In this document: positions 33,783 through 41,118 of the stretch, piece by piece | Layout: each line of letters starts with the position of its first letter | How positions within the stretch are numbered: position 1 is the stretch's first letter | Assembly (NCBI GenBank): GCA_904501885.1 | Contig: CAJGCP010000004.1 | Location: 1 to 64,000, forward strand | Direction of reading: 5' to 3' | DNA from: an uncultured Acetatifactor sp. | Lineage (GTDB): Bacteria > Bacillota > Clostridia > Lachnospirales > Lachnospiraceae | Length of the DNA stretch: 64,000 nt | Made by a program: the position numbers and the translations under genes | The notes under the pieces: generated by a model | Seen by the model: only the letters and a program-made list of their open reading frames with translations | The model's database searches: none | What the model was told of the DNA's origin: nothing

Positions 33783-34958
33783 TCAAGTATTCCAAAAACC
33801 GATTACGCCAATCGTCATATCATCTGTCACCCGGCCCCGGCTACTGCAAATGGCCATGCCCATCAAATGCTCTGCCAGGTGCTTCGGATTAAGCTCCGAG
33901 GCGGCTAAAATGGCATTTTGTAATCCCCGCTCCTCTAACGAACCGCCAAAGGCTTCCAACACTCCATCCGTCACCATAATAATCATGTCCCCGTCCTGTA
34001 ACAGAATTTTCTGTGTCTTTAATTCAGGCTGCTCAAAGCTACCCAAGGGCAGACTTTCCGCCGTAAAGACTTCTACTCTGTTTTCCCGCTTCAAAAAAGT
34101 GGGGCCACCGCCCAATTTTGTGATTTCCAAAATACCTTCATATAGGTCTGCCCGGCACACATCCAGTGTAGGATGATTGTTGTCTTCATCCAAGGCAAAG
34201 AGGCATCTGTTTACCATATGTATTGCCGTGGAAATATCATAGCCGGACTCCGCCATTTTTTCCATCAGATCCAACACTCTGGCACTGTCTTTCCCGGCCG
34301 TCTCCCCGGAGCCTGTGCCGTCGGACAACATGGCCAGAATCTTGCCATTTTCAGTCTCCACCACCGAATAATTATCACCGGACGCAGTTTCCCCTTCCTT
34401 CACCGCTCGGGAAAATCCTGTCATCACATGAAAGCAAGCTTCCTCTTCCAACAAAAATCCACGGGGCGTTGCCTCCACCAAATACGGGCTCTGGGCGGAA
34501 GGCAGCAGGCGCTTGTCCAATATCACAGAAATCATATCCACCGCCTCCTCCACCGGGATGGAGTTTCCCTTGGCAGTGTACATGGTCAGGGCAATGCTGT
34601 TGCGCCCATTTTCCTGAGGCAGATAACAGGGGCTTTCTACCACAATCCCTTCTTCAGCCAGATTGGCAATCAGAGACTTTTTCTTCCTTGCCTCCATGGG
34701 CTGATAAATGAATACTTCACTGGCCGCCTCCGTCATAATCTTGGCCATTTCCCGCATATTACTTCTTATAATTCTGCGGCTTTCTCCCAGCCGGTGCTCT
34801 AACAGGTGCGTCTGCCGGTCTAACGCCTGCGGCAGAATTTCTTTTTCATAACTCCGCGACAGGGCATAAAAACTATCCGCATATCGAAGCAACTTGCGCC
34901 TACACAGTTCCGAGATTTGTAAGGAATATAACTCCATGTCCTTCTTTTGGGTTCTCAT
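33783..34958 (-). CDS. spoIIE: SpoIIE-type PP2C phosphatase lacking the membrane domain
   Basis: This 391-residue protein starts at the ATG at 34958, after GGTGGAGGT. The C-terminal half (about 185-391) is a SpoIIE/PP2C phosphatase with SGDNYSVVETENGKILAMLSDGTGSGETAGKDS and MIIMVTDGVLEAF, holding the metal-binding Asp residues, and DDMTIGVIGF at the end. Residues 10-180 match the regulatory region that precedes the phosphatase in SpoIIE. Bacillus SpoIIE is about 825 residues with ten N-terminal membrane helices. Here these are absent, and only 130 bp of promoter and terminator DNA separate it from divIC. SpoIIE dephosphorylates SpoIIAA to activate sigma-F in the forespore. Position (divIC-spoIIE-tilS) and promoter support orthology. 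Confidence 0.85.
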   Translation of the reverse strand: MRTQKKDMELYSLQISELCRRKLLRYADSFYALSRSYEKEILPQALDRQTHLLEHRLGESRRIIRSNMREMAKIMTEAASEVFIYQPMEARKKKSLIANLAEEGIVVESPCYLPQENGRNSIALTMYTAKGNSIPVEEAVDMISVILDKRLLPSAQSPYLVEATPRGFLLEEEACFHVMTGFSRAVKEGETASGDNYSVVETENGKILAMLSDGTGSGETAGKDSARVLDLMEKMAESGYDISTAIHMVNRCLFALDEDNNHPTLDVCRADLYEGILEITKLGGGPTFLKRENRVEVFTAESLPLGSFEQPELKTQKILLQDGDMIIMVTDGVLEAFGGSLEERGLQNAILAASELNPKHLAEHLMGMAICSSRGRVTDDMTIGVIGFWNT

Positions 34959-35000
34959 CGTATCTACCTCCACCATTTCTACAATTTTGTAAGGAACTTC

Positions 35001-35068
35001 ATTATAGAAATATGCTTCGGATTATTTTGTCAAATTCCGTGAGGAAGAGGCTTAAGTTTTACGACAAA
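35001..35068 (-). promoter_or_regulatory. spoIIE promoter, sigma-A boxes 21 bp apart with 0A-box-like sites
   Basis: Minus-strand TTGACA (35033-35028) and TATAAT (35006-35001), both perfect, are separated by 21 bp. That abnormal spacing is known for Spo0A~P-activated sigma-A promoters such as Bacillus spoIIE. A 0A-box-like TTTGTCGTAA (35068-35059) lies upstream, and TTTGTCAAA (plus strand, 35026-35034) overlaps the -35. Confidence 0.65.
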
Positions 35069-35071
35069 AAA

Positions 35072-35093
35072 AGCGGTAGCTATGGCCGCCGCT
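35072..35093 (-). terminator. Terminator after divIC
   Basis: Minus-strand AGCGGCGGC, loop CATA, GCTACCGCT (one mismatch, one G-U), followed by seven T. It separates the yab/divIC unit from spoIIE and abuts the 0A-box-like site. Confidence 0.65.
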
Positions 35094-35400
35094 AATCTTT
35101 TTTCTTGAATTGTATTTCCCCGGGATAAATGAGACCCATCACCTCTCTGGCAATCCGTTCGATATATCCCGGCGTTTTGATTTCCTTTTCAAAATTTTCT
35201 ATTTCTACTGTCCGCTCATGTTCTGCCGCAATGCTCTGTTCCAGGGCTTCCATTTCCACGGTCTTCTGGTCAATTTTTTCTCTAAGGTCCGCACTTCTCA
35301 CTGCAACCACTGCCATGATAACCACCAGCACAAAGATGACCAGGAACATACTTAATCTATTCTGTTGATTCTTTTGGTATGCCACCCTTCTTCTTGCCAT
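35092..35400 (-). CDS. divIC: Septum formation initiator DivIC/FtsB family
   Basis: This 102-residue bitopic membrane protein starts at the ATG at 35400 (GAGGGGAAAACC upstream). A short basic N-terminus is followed by one membrane helix (RLSMFLVIFVLVVIMAVVAV), an external coiled coil (LREKIDQKTVEMEALEQSIAAEHERTVEIENFE) and the terminal GYIERIAREVMGLIYPGEIQFKKK, the domain conserved in DivIC/FtsL partners. It acts in assembly of the division septum. Its start overlaps the end of yabQ by 44 bp. Confidence 0.9.
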   Translation of the reverse strand: MARRRVAYQKNQQNRLSMFLVIFVLVVIMAVVAVRSADLREKIDQKTVEMEALEQSIAAEHERTVEIENFEKEIKTPGYIERIAREVMGLIYPGEIQFKKKD

Positions 35401-35875
35401 GGTTTTCCCCTCTGTGTCCTTGAGTTCTACGTCCGACACCTAAATTCATTCTAAGCATTTTTAGAAAAATCGTCAACCTTTGTTTTATACCTCTTTTTGT
35501 TCTGCGCGCCACCGTCCGCATCCCGCCTGTTGCCGCTTTGATCGGCGGTGTCATGATTTTCAAAATAACATTTCGGATTCTTGTGAGAATTCTCGTTCCA
35601 TAACTTACCAGATGTCTGCCCAGAAGTTTTTTATACAGTATCATTCCGGCTAAAACCCCTGCCACGGCAAACCATCGCAGGGTACCATTCCCCTCTTTAT
35701 TCAAAAACAAAAAAACAGCGACAAATAGATACGCCCAAAACCCCAAATCCTCCAGTGACACCAGCCAGCCTTTATGTGGAATCACTCTGCGAAATATCCG
35801 AATCAAATCGTAGAGAAATGTCACATAAACCCCGATATATCCGGCATGAAGAATAAAGACCAATTCATTCTCCAT
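35357..35875 (-). CDS. yabQ: Spore cortex biosynthesis protein YabQ
   Basis: This 172-residue membrane protein has four predicted helices in its first 100 residues, with the YabQ pattern AGYIGVYVTFLYDLIRIFRRVIPHKGWLVSLEDLGFWAYLFVAVFLFLNKEGNGTLRWFAVAG, followed by a long basic C-terminal tail. YabQ is made in the mother cell and is required for cortex formation in Bacillus. It lies four bases after yabP, the standard pair. The last 15 codons overlap the divIC start region and are Gly/Lys-rich. Confidence 0.92.
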   Translation of the reverse strand: MENELVFILHAGYIGVYVTFLYDLIRIFRRVIPHKGWLVSLEDLGFWAYLFVAVFLFLNKEGNGTLRWFAVAGVLAGMILYKKLLGRHLVSYGTRILTRIRNVILKIMTPPIKAATGGMRTVARRTKRGIKQRLTIFLKMLRMNLGVGRRTQGHRGENHGKKKGGIPKESTE

Positions 35876-35879
35876 AGGA

Positions 35880-36167
35880 TTACCTAAACAGGCGGCTCAT
35901 CAGGGATTCTGACTTCTGCCCTCCCGTTCCCGTATCGGAATATACAAAGCTATCCAGTTTTCCATCCACATCGATTTCTCCCTTGTCCAAGGTCAATCGG
36001 TTCACATGTAAATCTTTGCCCTTGATACACAGCATTCCCATGCTGGTTTGAAGTAACACTTCATGCTCATCAAAGGACAACACGTCATTCACACCACTGA
36101 TTGTACAAGTAGCCCTATTGTTTGCTGTTATTTTATGTACACGCGTCCCTGTATTTAAATTCTCCAT
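35880..36167 (-). CDS. yabP: Sporulation protein YabP
   Basis: This 95-residue protein of the YabP/YqfC family has a compact beta-rich sequence with ATCTISGVNDVLSFDEHEVLLQTSMGMLCIKGKDLHVNRLTLDKGEIDVDGKLDSFVYSD, matching the family's GV.dV.sFde..v.l.T..G.l.i.G..L.v..L.ld.G.v.v.G.i..i.Y. pattern. The start at 36167 follows GGAGGGACGG; five upstream in-frame codons are less likely. YabP acts in spore coat/cortex assembly in the mother cell. It lies immediately upstream of yabQ. Confidence 0.93.
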   Translation of the reverse strand: MENLNTGTRVHKITANNRATCTISGVNDVLSFDEHEVLLQTSMGMLCIKGKDLHVNRLTLDKGEIDVDGKLDSFVYSDTGTGGQKSESLMSRLFR

Positions 36168-36243
36168 CCGTCCCTCCGGCACATATTATGCTATATATCA
36201 TATGCCCGGAGATGTCTCTTTAGACCTTTTTTGGGAGAACCGG

Positions 36244-36483
36244 CTAAATATAGCGGAATAACTCTTTTGCTTCGTCCTTTTTCACTGTTTCCTGTACATC
36301 CAGGACCTCTACCTTGACTTCCTTGTTTCCAAACCCAATGGTGATGACATCGCCCACCTTCACATCCGTTGATGCTTTGGCAACTTTTTCATTGATCATT
36401 ACCCTGCCCGCATCGCAGGCTTCATTTGCCACAGTTCTGCGCTTGATCAGTCGGGAAACTTTTAAATATTTGTCTAATCTCAT
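36244..36483 (-). CDS. rqcP: S4-domain RNA-binding protein RqcP (YabO)
   Basis: This 79-residue protein is one S4 domain: MRLDKYLKVSRLIKRRTVANEACDAGRVMINEKVAKASTDVKVGDVITIGFGNKEVKVEVL. Bacillus RqcP (formerly YabO/YlmH-like Hsp15 homologue) binds stalled 50S subunits and works with RqcH in alanine tailing. It lies in the conserved hup-rqcP-yabP-yabQ order. A hairpin terminator separates it from hup. Confidence 0.9.
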   Translation of the reverse strand: MRLDKYLKVSRLIKRRTVANEACDAGRVMINEKVAKASTDVKVGDVITIGFGNKEVKVEVLDVQETVKKDEAKELFRYI

Positions 36484-36527
36484 ATGCTACTTCCTCATTC
36501 AAACTTTCTTTTATGACTCAAAACAAA

Positions 36528-36564
36528 AACCTCGGTAAATGTCGTCTAGGCATTCACCGAGGTT
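36528..36564 (-). terminator. Terminator after hup
   Basis: Minus-strand AACCTCGGTGAATG and CATTTACCGAGGTT pair over 14 bp (one G-U) with a 9-base loop, then TTTG. Readthrough would feed rqcP. Confidence 0.75.
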
Positions 36565-36586
36565 GATTACAAAGTTGTCTGATCGA

Positions 36587-36862
36587 TTATGCGTTCAACA
36601 TATCCTTCAGAGCCTTGCCAGCTTTGAACTTAGGAGCCTTAGAAGCTGCGATCTTCATAGAAGCACCGGTCAAAGGATTTCTACCTTCTCTTGCTGCTCT
36701 TTCAGATACTTCAAAAGTACCAAAACCAACCAACTGAACCTTCTCGCCTTTTTTCATTTCTGCTGCAACAACATCTGTGAAAGCCTTCAGAGCCTTCTCA
36801 GCGTCCTTCTTAGAAATTTCAGCCTGCTCAGCTATAGCTGCAATCAATTCTGTCTTGTTCAT
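36587..36862 (-). CDS. hup: DNA-binding protein HU
   Basis: This 91-residue HU/IHF-family nucleoid protein has all expected features: MNKTELIAAIAEQAEISKKDAEKALKAFTDVV helical dimer core, VQLVGFGTFEVSERAAREGRNPLTGASMKIAASKAPKFKAGKAL with the DNA-inserting arm and its Pro (RNP). A consensus promoter lies upstream. It is the first gene of the hup-rqcP-yabP-yabQ-divIC group. Confidence 0.97.
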   Translation of the reverse strand: MNKTELIAAIAEQAEISKKDAEKALKAFTDVVAAEMKKGEKVQLVGFGTFEVSERAAREGRNPLTGASMKIAASKAPKFKAGKALKDMLNA

Positions 36863-36925
36863 ATTAGAGTCCTCCTATATGATTTTCGATTTGTAACCCT
36901 GCGCCCATTAGAACGCTTAATAATA

Positions 36926-36954
36926 TTTATAACCATTTTTGCCCATTTTGTCAA
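36926..36954 (-). promoter_or_regulatory. hup promoter
   Basis: Minus-strand TTGACA (36954-36949), 17 bp, TATAAA (36931-36926), about 65 bp before the hup ATG. Near-consensus, fitting a highly expressed gene. Confidence 0.75.
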
Positions 36955-37000
36955 GGTTTTTCCACGAAATCCAGACTTTTTGTTGCTTTTTTGCCTACAT

Positions 37001-37975
37001 TTATTCGATTTTACGCAAAATATTTTGCAAAAACAGTTGTTTCTCTTTTTCCTGTGAAACAATCCGATCTAATTTTTCCTGGTTTTTTCCCGGAATCCAT
37101 GCCTTACCGCTGTTATAATAAAAGTTGGCAATCTTCCAGAATTTCTCCGGATAAGATAATCTATACAGCAAATCGATTCGACTGAGGGCACTTAAAGGCC
37201 GTTCCTGCTCATAAGCATCGATGATGCTTTTGCCCAAGTCCTCCGACCAATTGGTTTTCTCCAATAACTTTCTCAACAACAAATATAAATCTCTTATGGG
37301 ATCATCCCGAGTGCATTTTTCAAAATTTGAAACAAACCACTGACTGCCCGTTTTTATGATATTATGATACTGATAATCCCCATGGCAGAAAGTATGTACC
37401 TGCTCCCTGTCACACAGATGGCTATATTTTTTCCATTCTTCGGTCACTGCTTCCGCCTGTTCCAAAAAGAAATCCAACTTATTCTGAAGGTCGAATTCAA
37501 ACTCGGTTTTCTGCCCCTTTTTATGGAGAAATTTCTTAACCTTGCGCAGCTCCTTGTTGTGCTTCTCATATTCATTTTCCGGAGAATAAACAGGGGGAAG
37601 GTCATCGTCACATAGTTCCATGCGAAGATGCATCTTTGCCAAAAGACGTGCCGCTGTCAGACACTCGTCTTTGTCAAAAACATTGCATTCCCTGCCCTCC
37701 CGCCAGGTTTTTAGGATATACTGTGTCCGATCGGCCCCTTTGACACACAGAGCCCCTTCCTTCGTCGGGAGAATTTGCTCTACCTCCGGCGATGTATGTA
37801 CCGACATCTGATCCAATAATTTTTTCTGTATCTGCAATTTATCTTCACTTCCCAAATATTCCTTAAATATCAGGGTTCCTGTCTTGGTATCACACAGAAT
37901 TGCCCCTCTTCCCTTTCTGGTCTGCAAAACTTCTATGTCATATTGCTCTAACAACACCACAGCCTGGTCGTTCAC
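37001..37975 (-). CDS. CotS-family spore coat protein (kinase-like fold)
   Basis: This 324-residue protein has the aminoglycoside phosphotransferase/choline kinase fold used by the CotS/YsxE/YutH spore coat family. The catalytic loop HTFCHGDYQYHNII (H198-G199-D200, N205) is intact. The metal-binding motif usually written DFE or DFD reads VSNFEKC (N217-F-E), so one Asp is replaced by Asn. The KTWREGRECNVFDKDECLTAARLLAKMHL helix region also fits the family. Its substrate is unknown, and weak or lost kinase activity is possible. It lies just upstream of hup on the same strand, in the sporulation block. Confidence 0.82.
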   Translation of the reverse strand: MNDQAVVLLEQYDIEVLQTRKGRGAILCDTKTGTLIFKEYLGSEDKLQIQKKLLDQMSVHTSPEVEQILPTKEGALCVKGADRTQYILKTWREGRECNVFDKDECLTAARLLAKMHLRMELCDDDLPPVYSPENEYEKHNKELRKVKKFLHKKGQKTEFEFDLQNKLDFFLEQAEAVTEEWKKYSHLCDREQVHTFCHGDYQYHNIIKTGSQWFVSNFEKCTRDDPIRDLYLLLRKLLEKTNWSEDLGKSIIDAYEQERPLSALSRIDLLYRLSYPEKFWKIANFYYNSGKAWIPGKNQEKLDRIVSQEKEKQLFLQNILRKIE

Positions 37976-37998
37976 CCTGTATTCCTCCCCATAAAAAT

Positions 37999-38029
37999 AT
38001 AGTCACGAACCCTTTTAGTTCATGACTAT
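37999..38029 (-). terminator. Hairpin between cca and the CotS-like gene
   Basis: ATAGTCA (37999-38005) pairs with TGACTAT (38023-38029), extended by GAAC/GTTC after one mismatch. Leftward it is followed by ATTTTTAT, so it may end the cca transcript. Confidence 0.55.
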
Positions 38030-38063
38030 ACTATGAGGAGAATGAAAAAAGTATGTTCTCCTT

Positions 38064-39410
38064 TTATTTATATTTTTCTACTTCTGCCAAAAGTTTTTCC
38101 TTCGTATTAAGACCGGGGTCCTCTAAAACCATCTCCAAAAGTCCGTTTAGAATTCTTCCCATCTCTTTTCCGGGTAAAATTCCGGCCTGAATTAAATCTG
38201 CGCCGGTGACCGCCAGTTGTTTCAGGGAAACACATTCCTTCTTGGCGATGATTTCTGCGTATACTTCTTCCCACAGGGCCAAAAGATGCAATTTTTCTTC
38301 CCGATAGGTTTCGCTCTGGGCCAATATATCTGCTTTTCTTACTTCAAACAATAGCGGGAAAATGTCTTCTCCAATTTTATTCACTGCTCTGCGCACAATT
38401 TTGGCATCCGGTGTCACTCCTTTGCCATAATCGTGGTATTTCACCAGCTTGCATACCTTGTATATGGTATCATTATCAAACTTTAACCGGCGTAGCACTT
38501 CTTTGGCTATGCCTTCGCTGTAATCCTCATGCTGATGGAAATGGTCTATTCCTGCTTCGTCCGTGGTCTTTGCCCGGGGTTTTCCCAAATCATGCATCAA
38601 CATTGTCAACCGATACACCTTATCCGGTGCAATATGACACATGCCCTGCAAAGTATGCTCTCCCACCGAATAACAGTGATGCGCATTGTTTTGCTCTATC
38701 CCCATACAAGCATCGAATTCCGGAAAAAACACCTTTGTAACACCACATTCATACGCAATTTTCAAATACTCCGGATGAGGAGAAGTAATCAGCTTCACCA
38801 GTTCCACCTGGATTCGCTCTGCACTGATTTTGCTTAAAGTGGGCGCCAATTCTTTGATGGCTTCCAAGGTGTCCGCCTCTATTTCATATCCCAACTGGGC
38901 AGAAAAACGAATGGCCCGAAGAATCCGCAGGGCGTCCTCCTGAAACCGGTCCTTGGCTACGCCTACACATCTCACGATTTTCTTCTCAATATCCTGCATA
39001 CCGCCAAAAATATCTACCAATCCATCTGTATCATTGTATGCCATGGCATTGATTGTCAAATCCCGCCGTTTCAAATCTTCTTCCAAATGAGAGGTGAATA
39101 CCACCTCCTTGGGATGTCTGCTGTCTTCATATTCACCATCAATACGGTAGGTAGTAACTTCAAATCCTTCCTTGTCCACCAACACTGTTACCGTACCATG
39201 TTGTAACCCGGTATCCACTGTACGCGAAAACAACGCCTTCACCTGTTCCGGACTGGCACTGGTGGTAATGTCCCAGTCGTCGGGGATTCTTCCCAGAATG
39301 GAATCCCGCACACATCCGCCTACTACATAGGCTTCATACCCTGCCTGCATCAGGGTATCTATAATGAACTTCGCCTTTTGGGGCACATTTATCTTCGTTT
39401 TGTTTGCCAT
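38064..39410 (-). CDS. cca: CCA-adding tRNA nucleotidyltransferase
   Basis: This 448-residue class II nucleotidyltransferase has YEAYVVGGCVRDSILGRIPDDWDITTSASPEQV with the catalytic DxD, FEVTTYRIDGEYEDSRHPKEVVF and the RRDLTINAMAYND motif that binds nucleotide. A downstream HD-type phosphohydrolase domain carries LTMLMHDLGKPRA. It adds or repairs the 3' CCA of tRNAs; this fits the tRNA genes in this window, whose 3' CCA is not encoded. It follows the foldase gene with a terminator between. Confidence 0.95.
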   Translation of the reverse strand: MANKTKINVPQKAKFIIDTLMQAGYEAYVVGGCVRDSILGRIPDDWDITTSASPEQVKALFSRTVDTGLQHGTVTVLVDKEGFEVTTYRIDGEYEDSRHPKEVVFTSHLEEDLKRRDLTINAMAYNDTDGLVDIFGGMQDIEKKIVRCVGVAKDRFQEDALRILRAIRFSAQLGYEIEADTLEAIKELAPTLSKISAERIQVELVKLITSPHPEYLKIAYECGVTKVFFPEFDACMGIEQNNAHHCYSVGEHTLQGMCHIAPDKVYRLTMLMHDLGKPRAKTTDEAGIDHFHQHEDYSEGIAKEVLRRLKFDNDTIYKVCKLVKYHDYGKGVTPDAKIVRRAVNKIGEDIFPLLFEVRKADILAQSETYREEKLHLLALWEEVYAEIIAKKECVSLKQLAVTGADLIQAGILPGKEMGRILNGLLEMVLEDPGLNTKEKLLAEVEKYK

Positions 39411-39472
39411 AGGACTCCTTTCTGTAAAATCGTAGTAAGAATCTCCTCCTGCTACTTACTGCAAATTAGAAA

Positions 39473-39495
39473 TGGCGGTGGGAAATCCACCGCCA
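39473..39495 (-). terminator. Terminator after the foldase gene
   Basis: TGGCGGTGG (39473-39481), 5-base loop, CCACCGCCA (39487-39495): a perfect 9-bp GC-rich stem six bases past the stop. The leftward T-tract is short (TTTCTAATTT). Confidence 0.7.
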
Positions 39496-39501
39496 CCATT
39501 T

Positions 39502-41028
39502 TTAATTTGCTTCCTCGGATACCACTTCTTCAGATGCTACCTCTTCGGATGCTGCTTCAGCACTTGCTGCCGCAGCCGCTTCCTCTTTTGCAATCAGTTC
39601 AGGGTATTTGAGCTTGTTCTTAGGATCGTTAACAACAATCTTATCCATCAGAGCATTCATGTATTCATCCATACGCTCTGTTGCAATGGTGTTTTCGATG
39701 CTCAGAATCCACTCTTCCTTGTTGGGTTCGATAAAGTAAGCCACATACTGGTAACTGTCACCCTCAGGAACAATCATAGTCGCATCCCCTGCAACACGTT
39801 CTGCATTGAATACCCAATCTTTCACTTCCTCGGGAACACTGGTGGAAACCAAGCCTTCAAAATATCCGTCCTTATTGGAAACGATGGCGGGATCATTATA
39901 CTTGTTGCAAAGTTCGATGAAACTCTCTTCTGTTGCTGCTCCTGCAAGCCACTCATCATAAATTGCCTGTCCGTCGCCATTTGCGGTGATAATCAAACGG
40001 ACATTAGCAGAAGGTGTCTTGTCCAAATAGCGGCTTTCAAAAGACAGCGCATAATAACGATTATTTGCGGTATCTTCAATCACAGTGGTGTCACCGGCTT
40101 CTCTTGCTCCATCAAACAACCACTCTCTCAGCGCTTCTACGGTCTGTGCCTGGGTTTTGTTTGTGACCAACTCGCCCTGTTCTTTTACTGTTTCCACTGC
40201 CGCTTCTGCGTCAGCCTTTGCCACTTCCATTGCTGCTGCCACTTCTTCCTCTGTGGGCTGAACCACTTCCTCGCTATCGGGTGCTGCGGTAGGCAATACA
40301 GCATCTGCAGTATATACATAGTAATCTACAGAATCATAAGTATCCTTATTCTCTTCATAATATGCCACTACTTCGTCTTCGGTAGGTTTCTTGGTTTCGC
40401 CCAAAGCCTTGTAGTATTCATTGACATACATCTCTTCGGTAATATATGCCTTTACACGCTCTTCGGTAGCATAGGGACCATACATACTCTGAATGAATGC
40501 CTTTTTGTTCATCCCTGCATCTTTTGCTGAAGCTTCTACACTTGCCAGATAATCTGCATAATCCTCTGTGGTATCATACTCAAACCCTGCTGCCTTAGCA
40601 TCCGCCACCATCGCTTTGGTGCGTTTCAGGCTGTCCACTGCAACTTCATCAAAATAATCCTTGAAGGTTCTCTCTTCTGTATAGAGCTGGGATTCGATGG
40701 TGCTCACATCCATGCCCATATACATAAAGGTATACCCGTAGGTATTCATGAAATTAGACTTTGCAGCATAATAATGATAATCGTACTCTACCTTTGTGAT
40801 AGGCTGATCATCTAAGGAAATATATGCTCCGTTAATTGCAATGTAATTACGAATGGGGAAGGAAATAACCAAAAGCGCCAAAGCAACCACGATTAAAATA
40901 CCGGTAATGGTATCTTTACGCTTCTCTTTCAGTTTTCTCTCCTTTTCTTCTTTTCTTCTCTGCATTTTCAGGTCGTATTTTGTCATAACCTTTTCCTGCA
41001 CAGGTGTATTTGTTTCTTTATTAGACAT
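39502..41028 (-). CDS. Membrane-anchored SurA/PrsA-like foldase
   Basis: This 508-residue protein has a long charged cytosolic N-terminus (about 1-42, KMQRRKEEKERKLKEKRK), one membrane helix (TGILIVVALALLVISFPI), and a large external part. The SurA-N-like helical region (about 70-230) contains VEYDYHYYAAKSNFMNTYGY and TFKDYFDEVAVDSLKRTKAMVADAKAAGFEYDTTEDYADYL, followed by two divergent segments where parvulin-like domains are expected (EEVVAYYEENKDTYDSVDYYVYTAD; SANVRLIITANGDGQAIYDEW). The C-terminus is an Ala/Glu/Ser-rich acidic tail. It probably assists folding of exported proteins. Canonical parvulin catalytic residues are not obvious, so isomerase activity is uncertain. Confidence 0.7.
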   Translation of the reverse strand: MSNKETNTPVQEKVMTKYDLKMQRRKEEKERKLKEKRKDTITGILIVVALALLVISFPIRNYIAINGAYISLDDQPITKVEYDYHYYAAKSNFMNTYGYTFMYMGMDVSTIESQLYTEERTFKDYFDEVAVDSLKRTKAMVADAKAAGFEYDTTEDYADYLASVEASAKDAGMNKKAFIQSMYGPYATEERVKAYITEEMYVNEYYKALGETKKPTEDEVVAYYEENKDTYDSVDYYVYTADAVLPTAAPDSEEVVQPTEEEVAAAMEVAKADAEAAVETVKEQGELVTNKTQAQTVEALREWLFDGAREAGDTTVIEDTANNRYYALSFESRYLDKTPSANVRLIITANGDGQAIYDEWLAGAATEESFIELCNKYNDPAIVSNKDGYFEGLVSTSVPEEVKDWVFNAERVAGDATMIVPEGDSYQYVAYFIEPNKEEWILSIENTIATERMDEYMNALMDKIVVNDPKNKLKYPELIAKEEAAAAASAEAASEEVASEEVVSEEAN

Positions 41029-41118
41029 AACTGCTGTCTCCTTCCTAATGTTTACCGACTTATTTTACAGCATTTTTGTAAAAAAGTGAAGAGATTTCAT
41101 ATTTTTTTCACAATCGGT

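Noticed and set aside
39472..40530. Long plus-strand frame of about 350 codons opposite the foldase gene
   Set aside because: It is antisense to a gene with clear domain structure, is Cys/Phe/His-rich without family resemblance, and lacks a ribosome-binding site.
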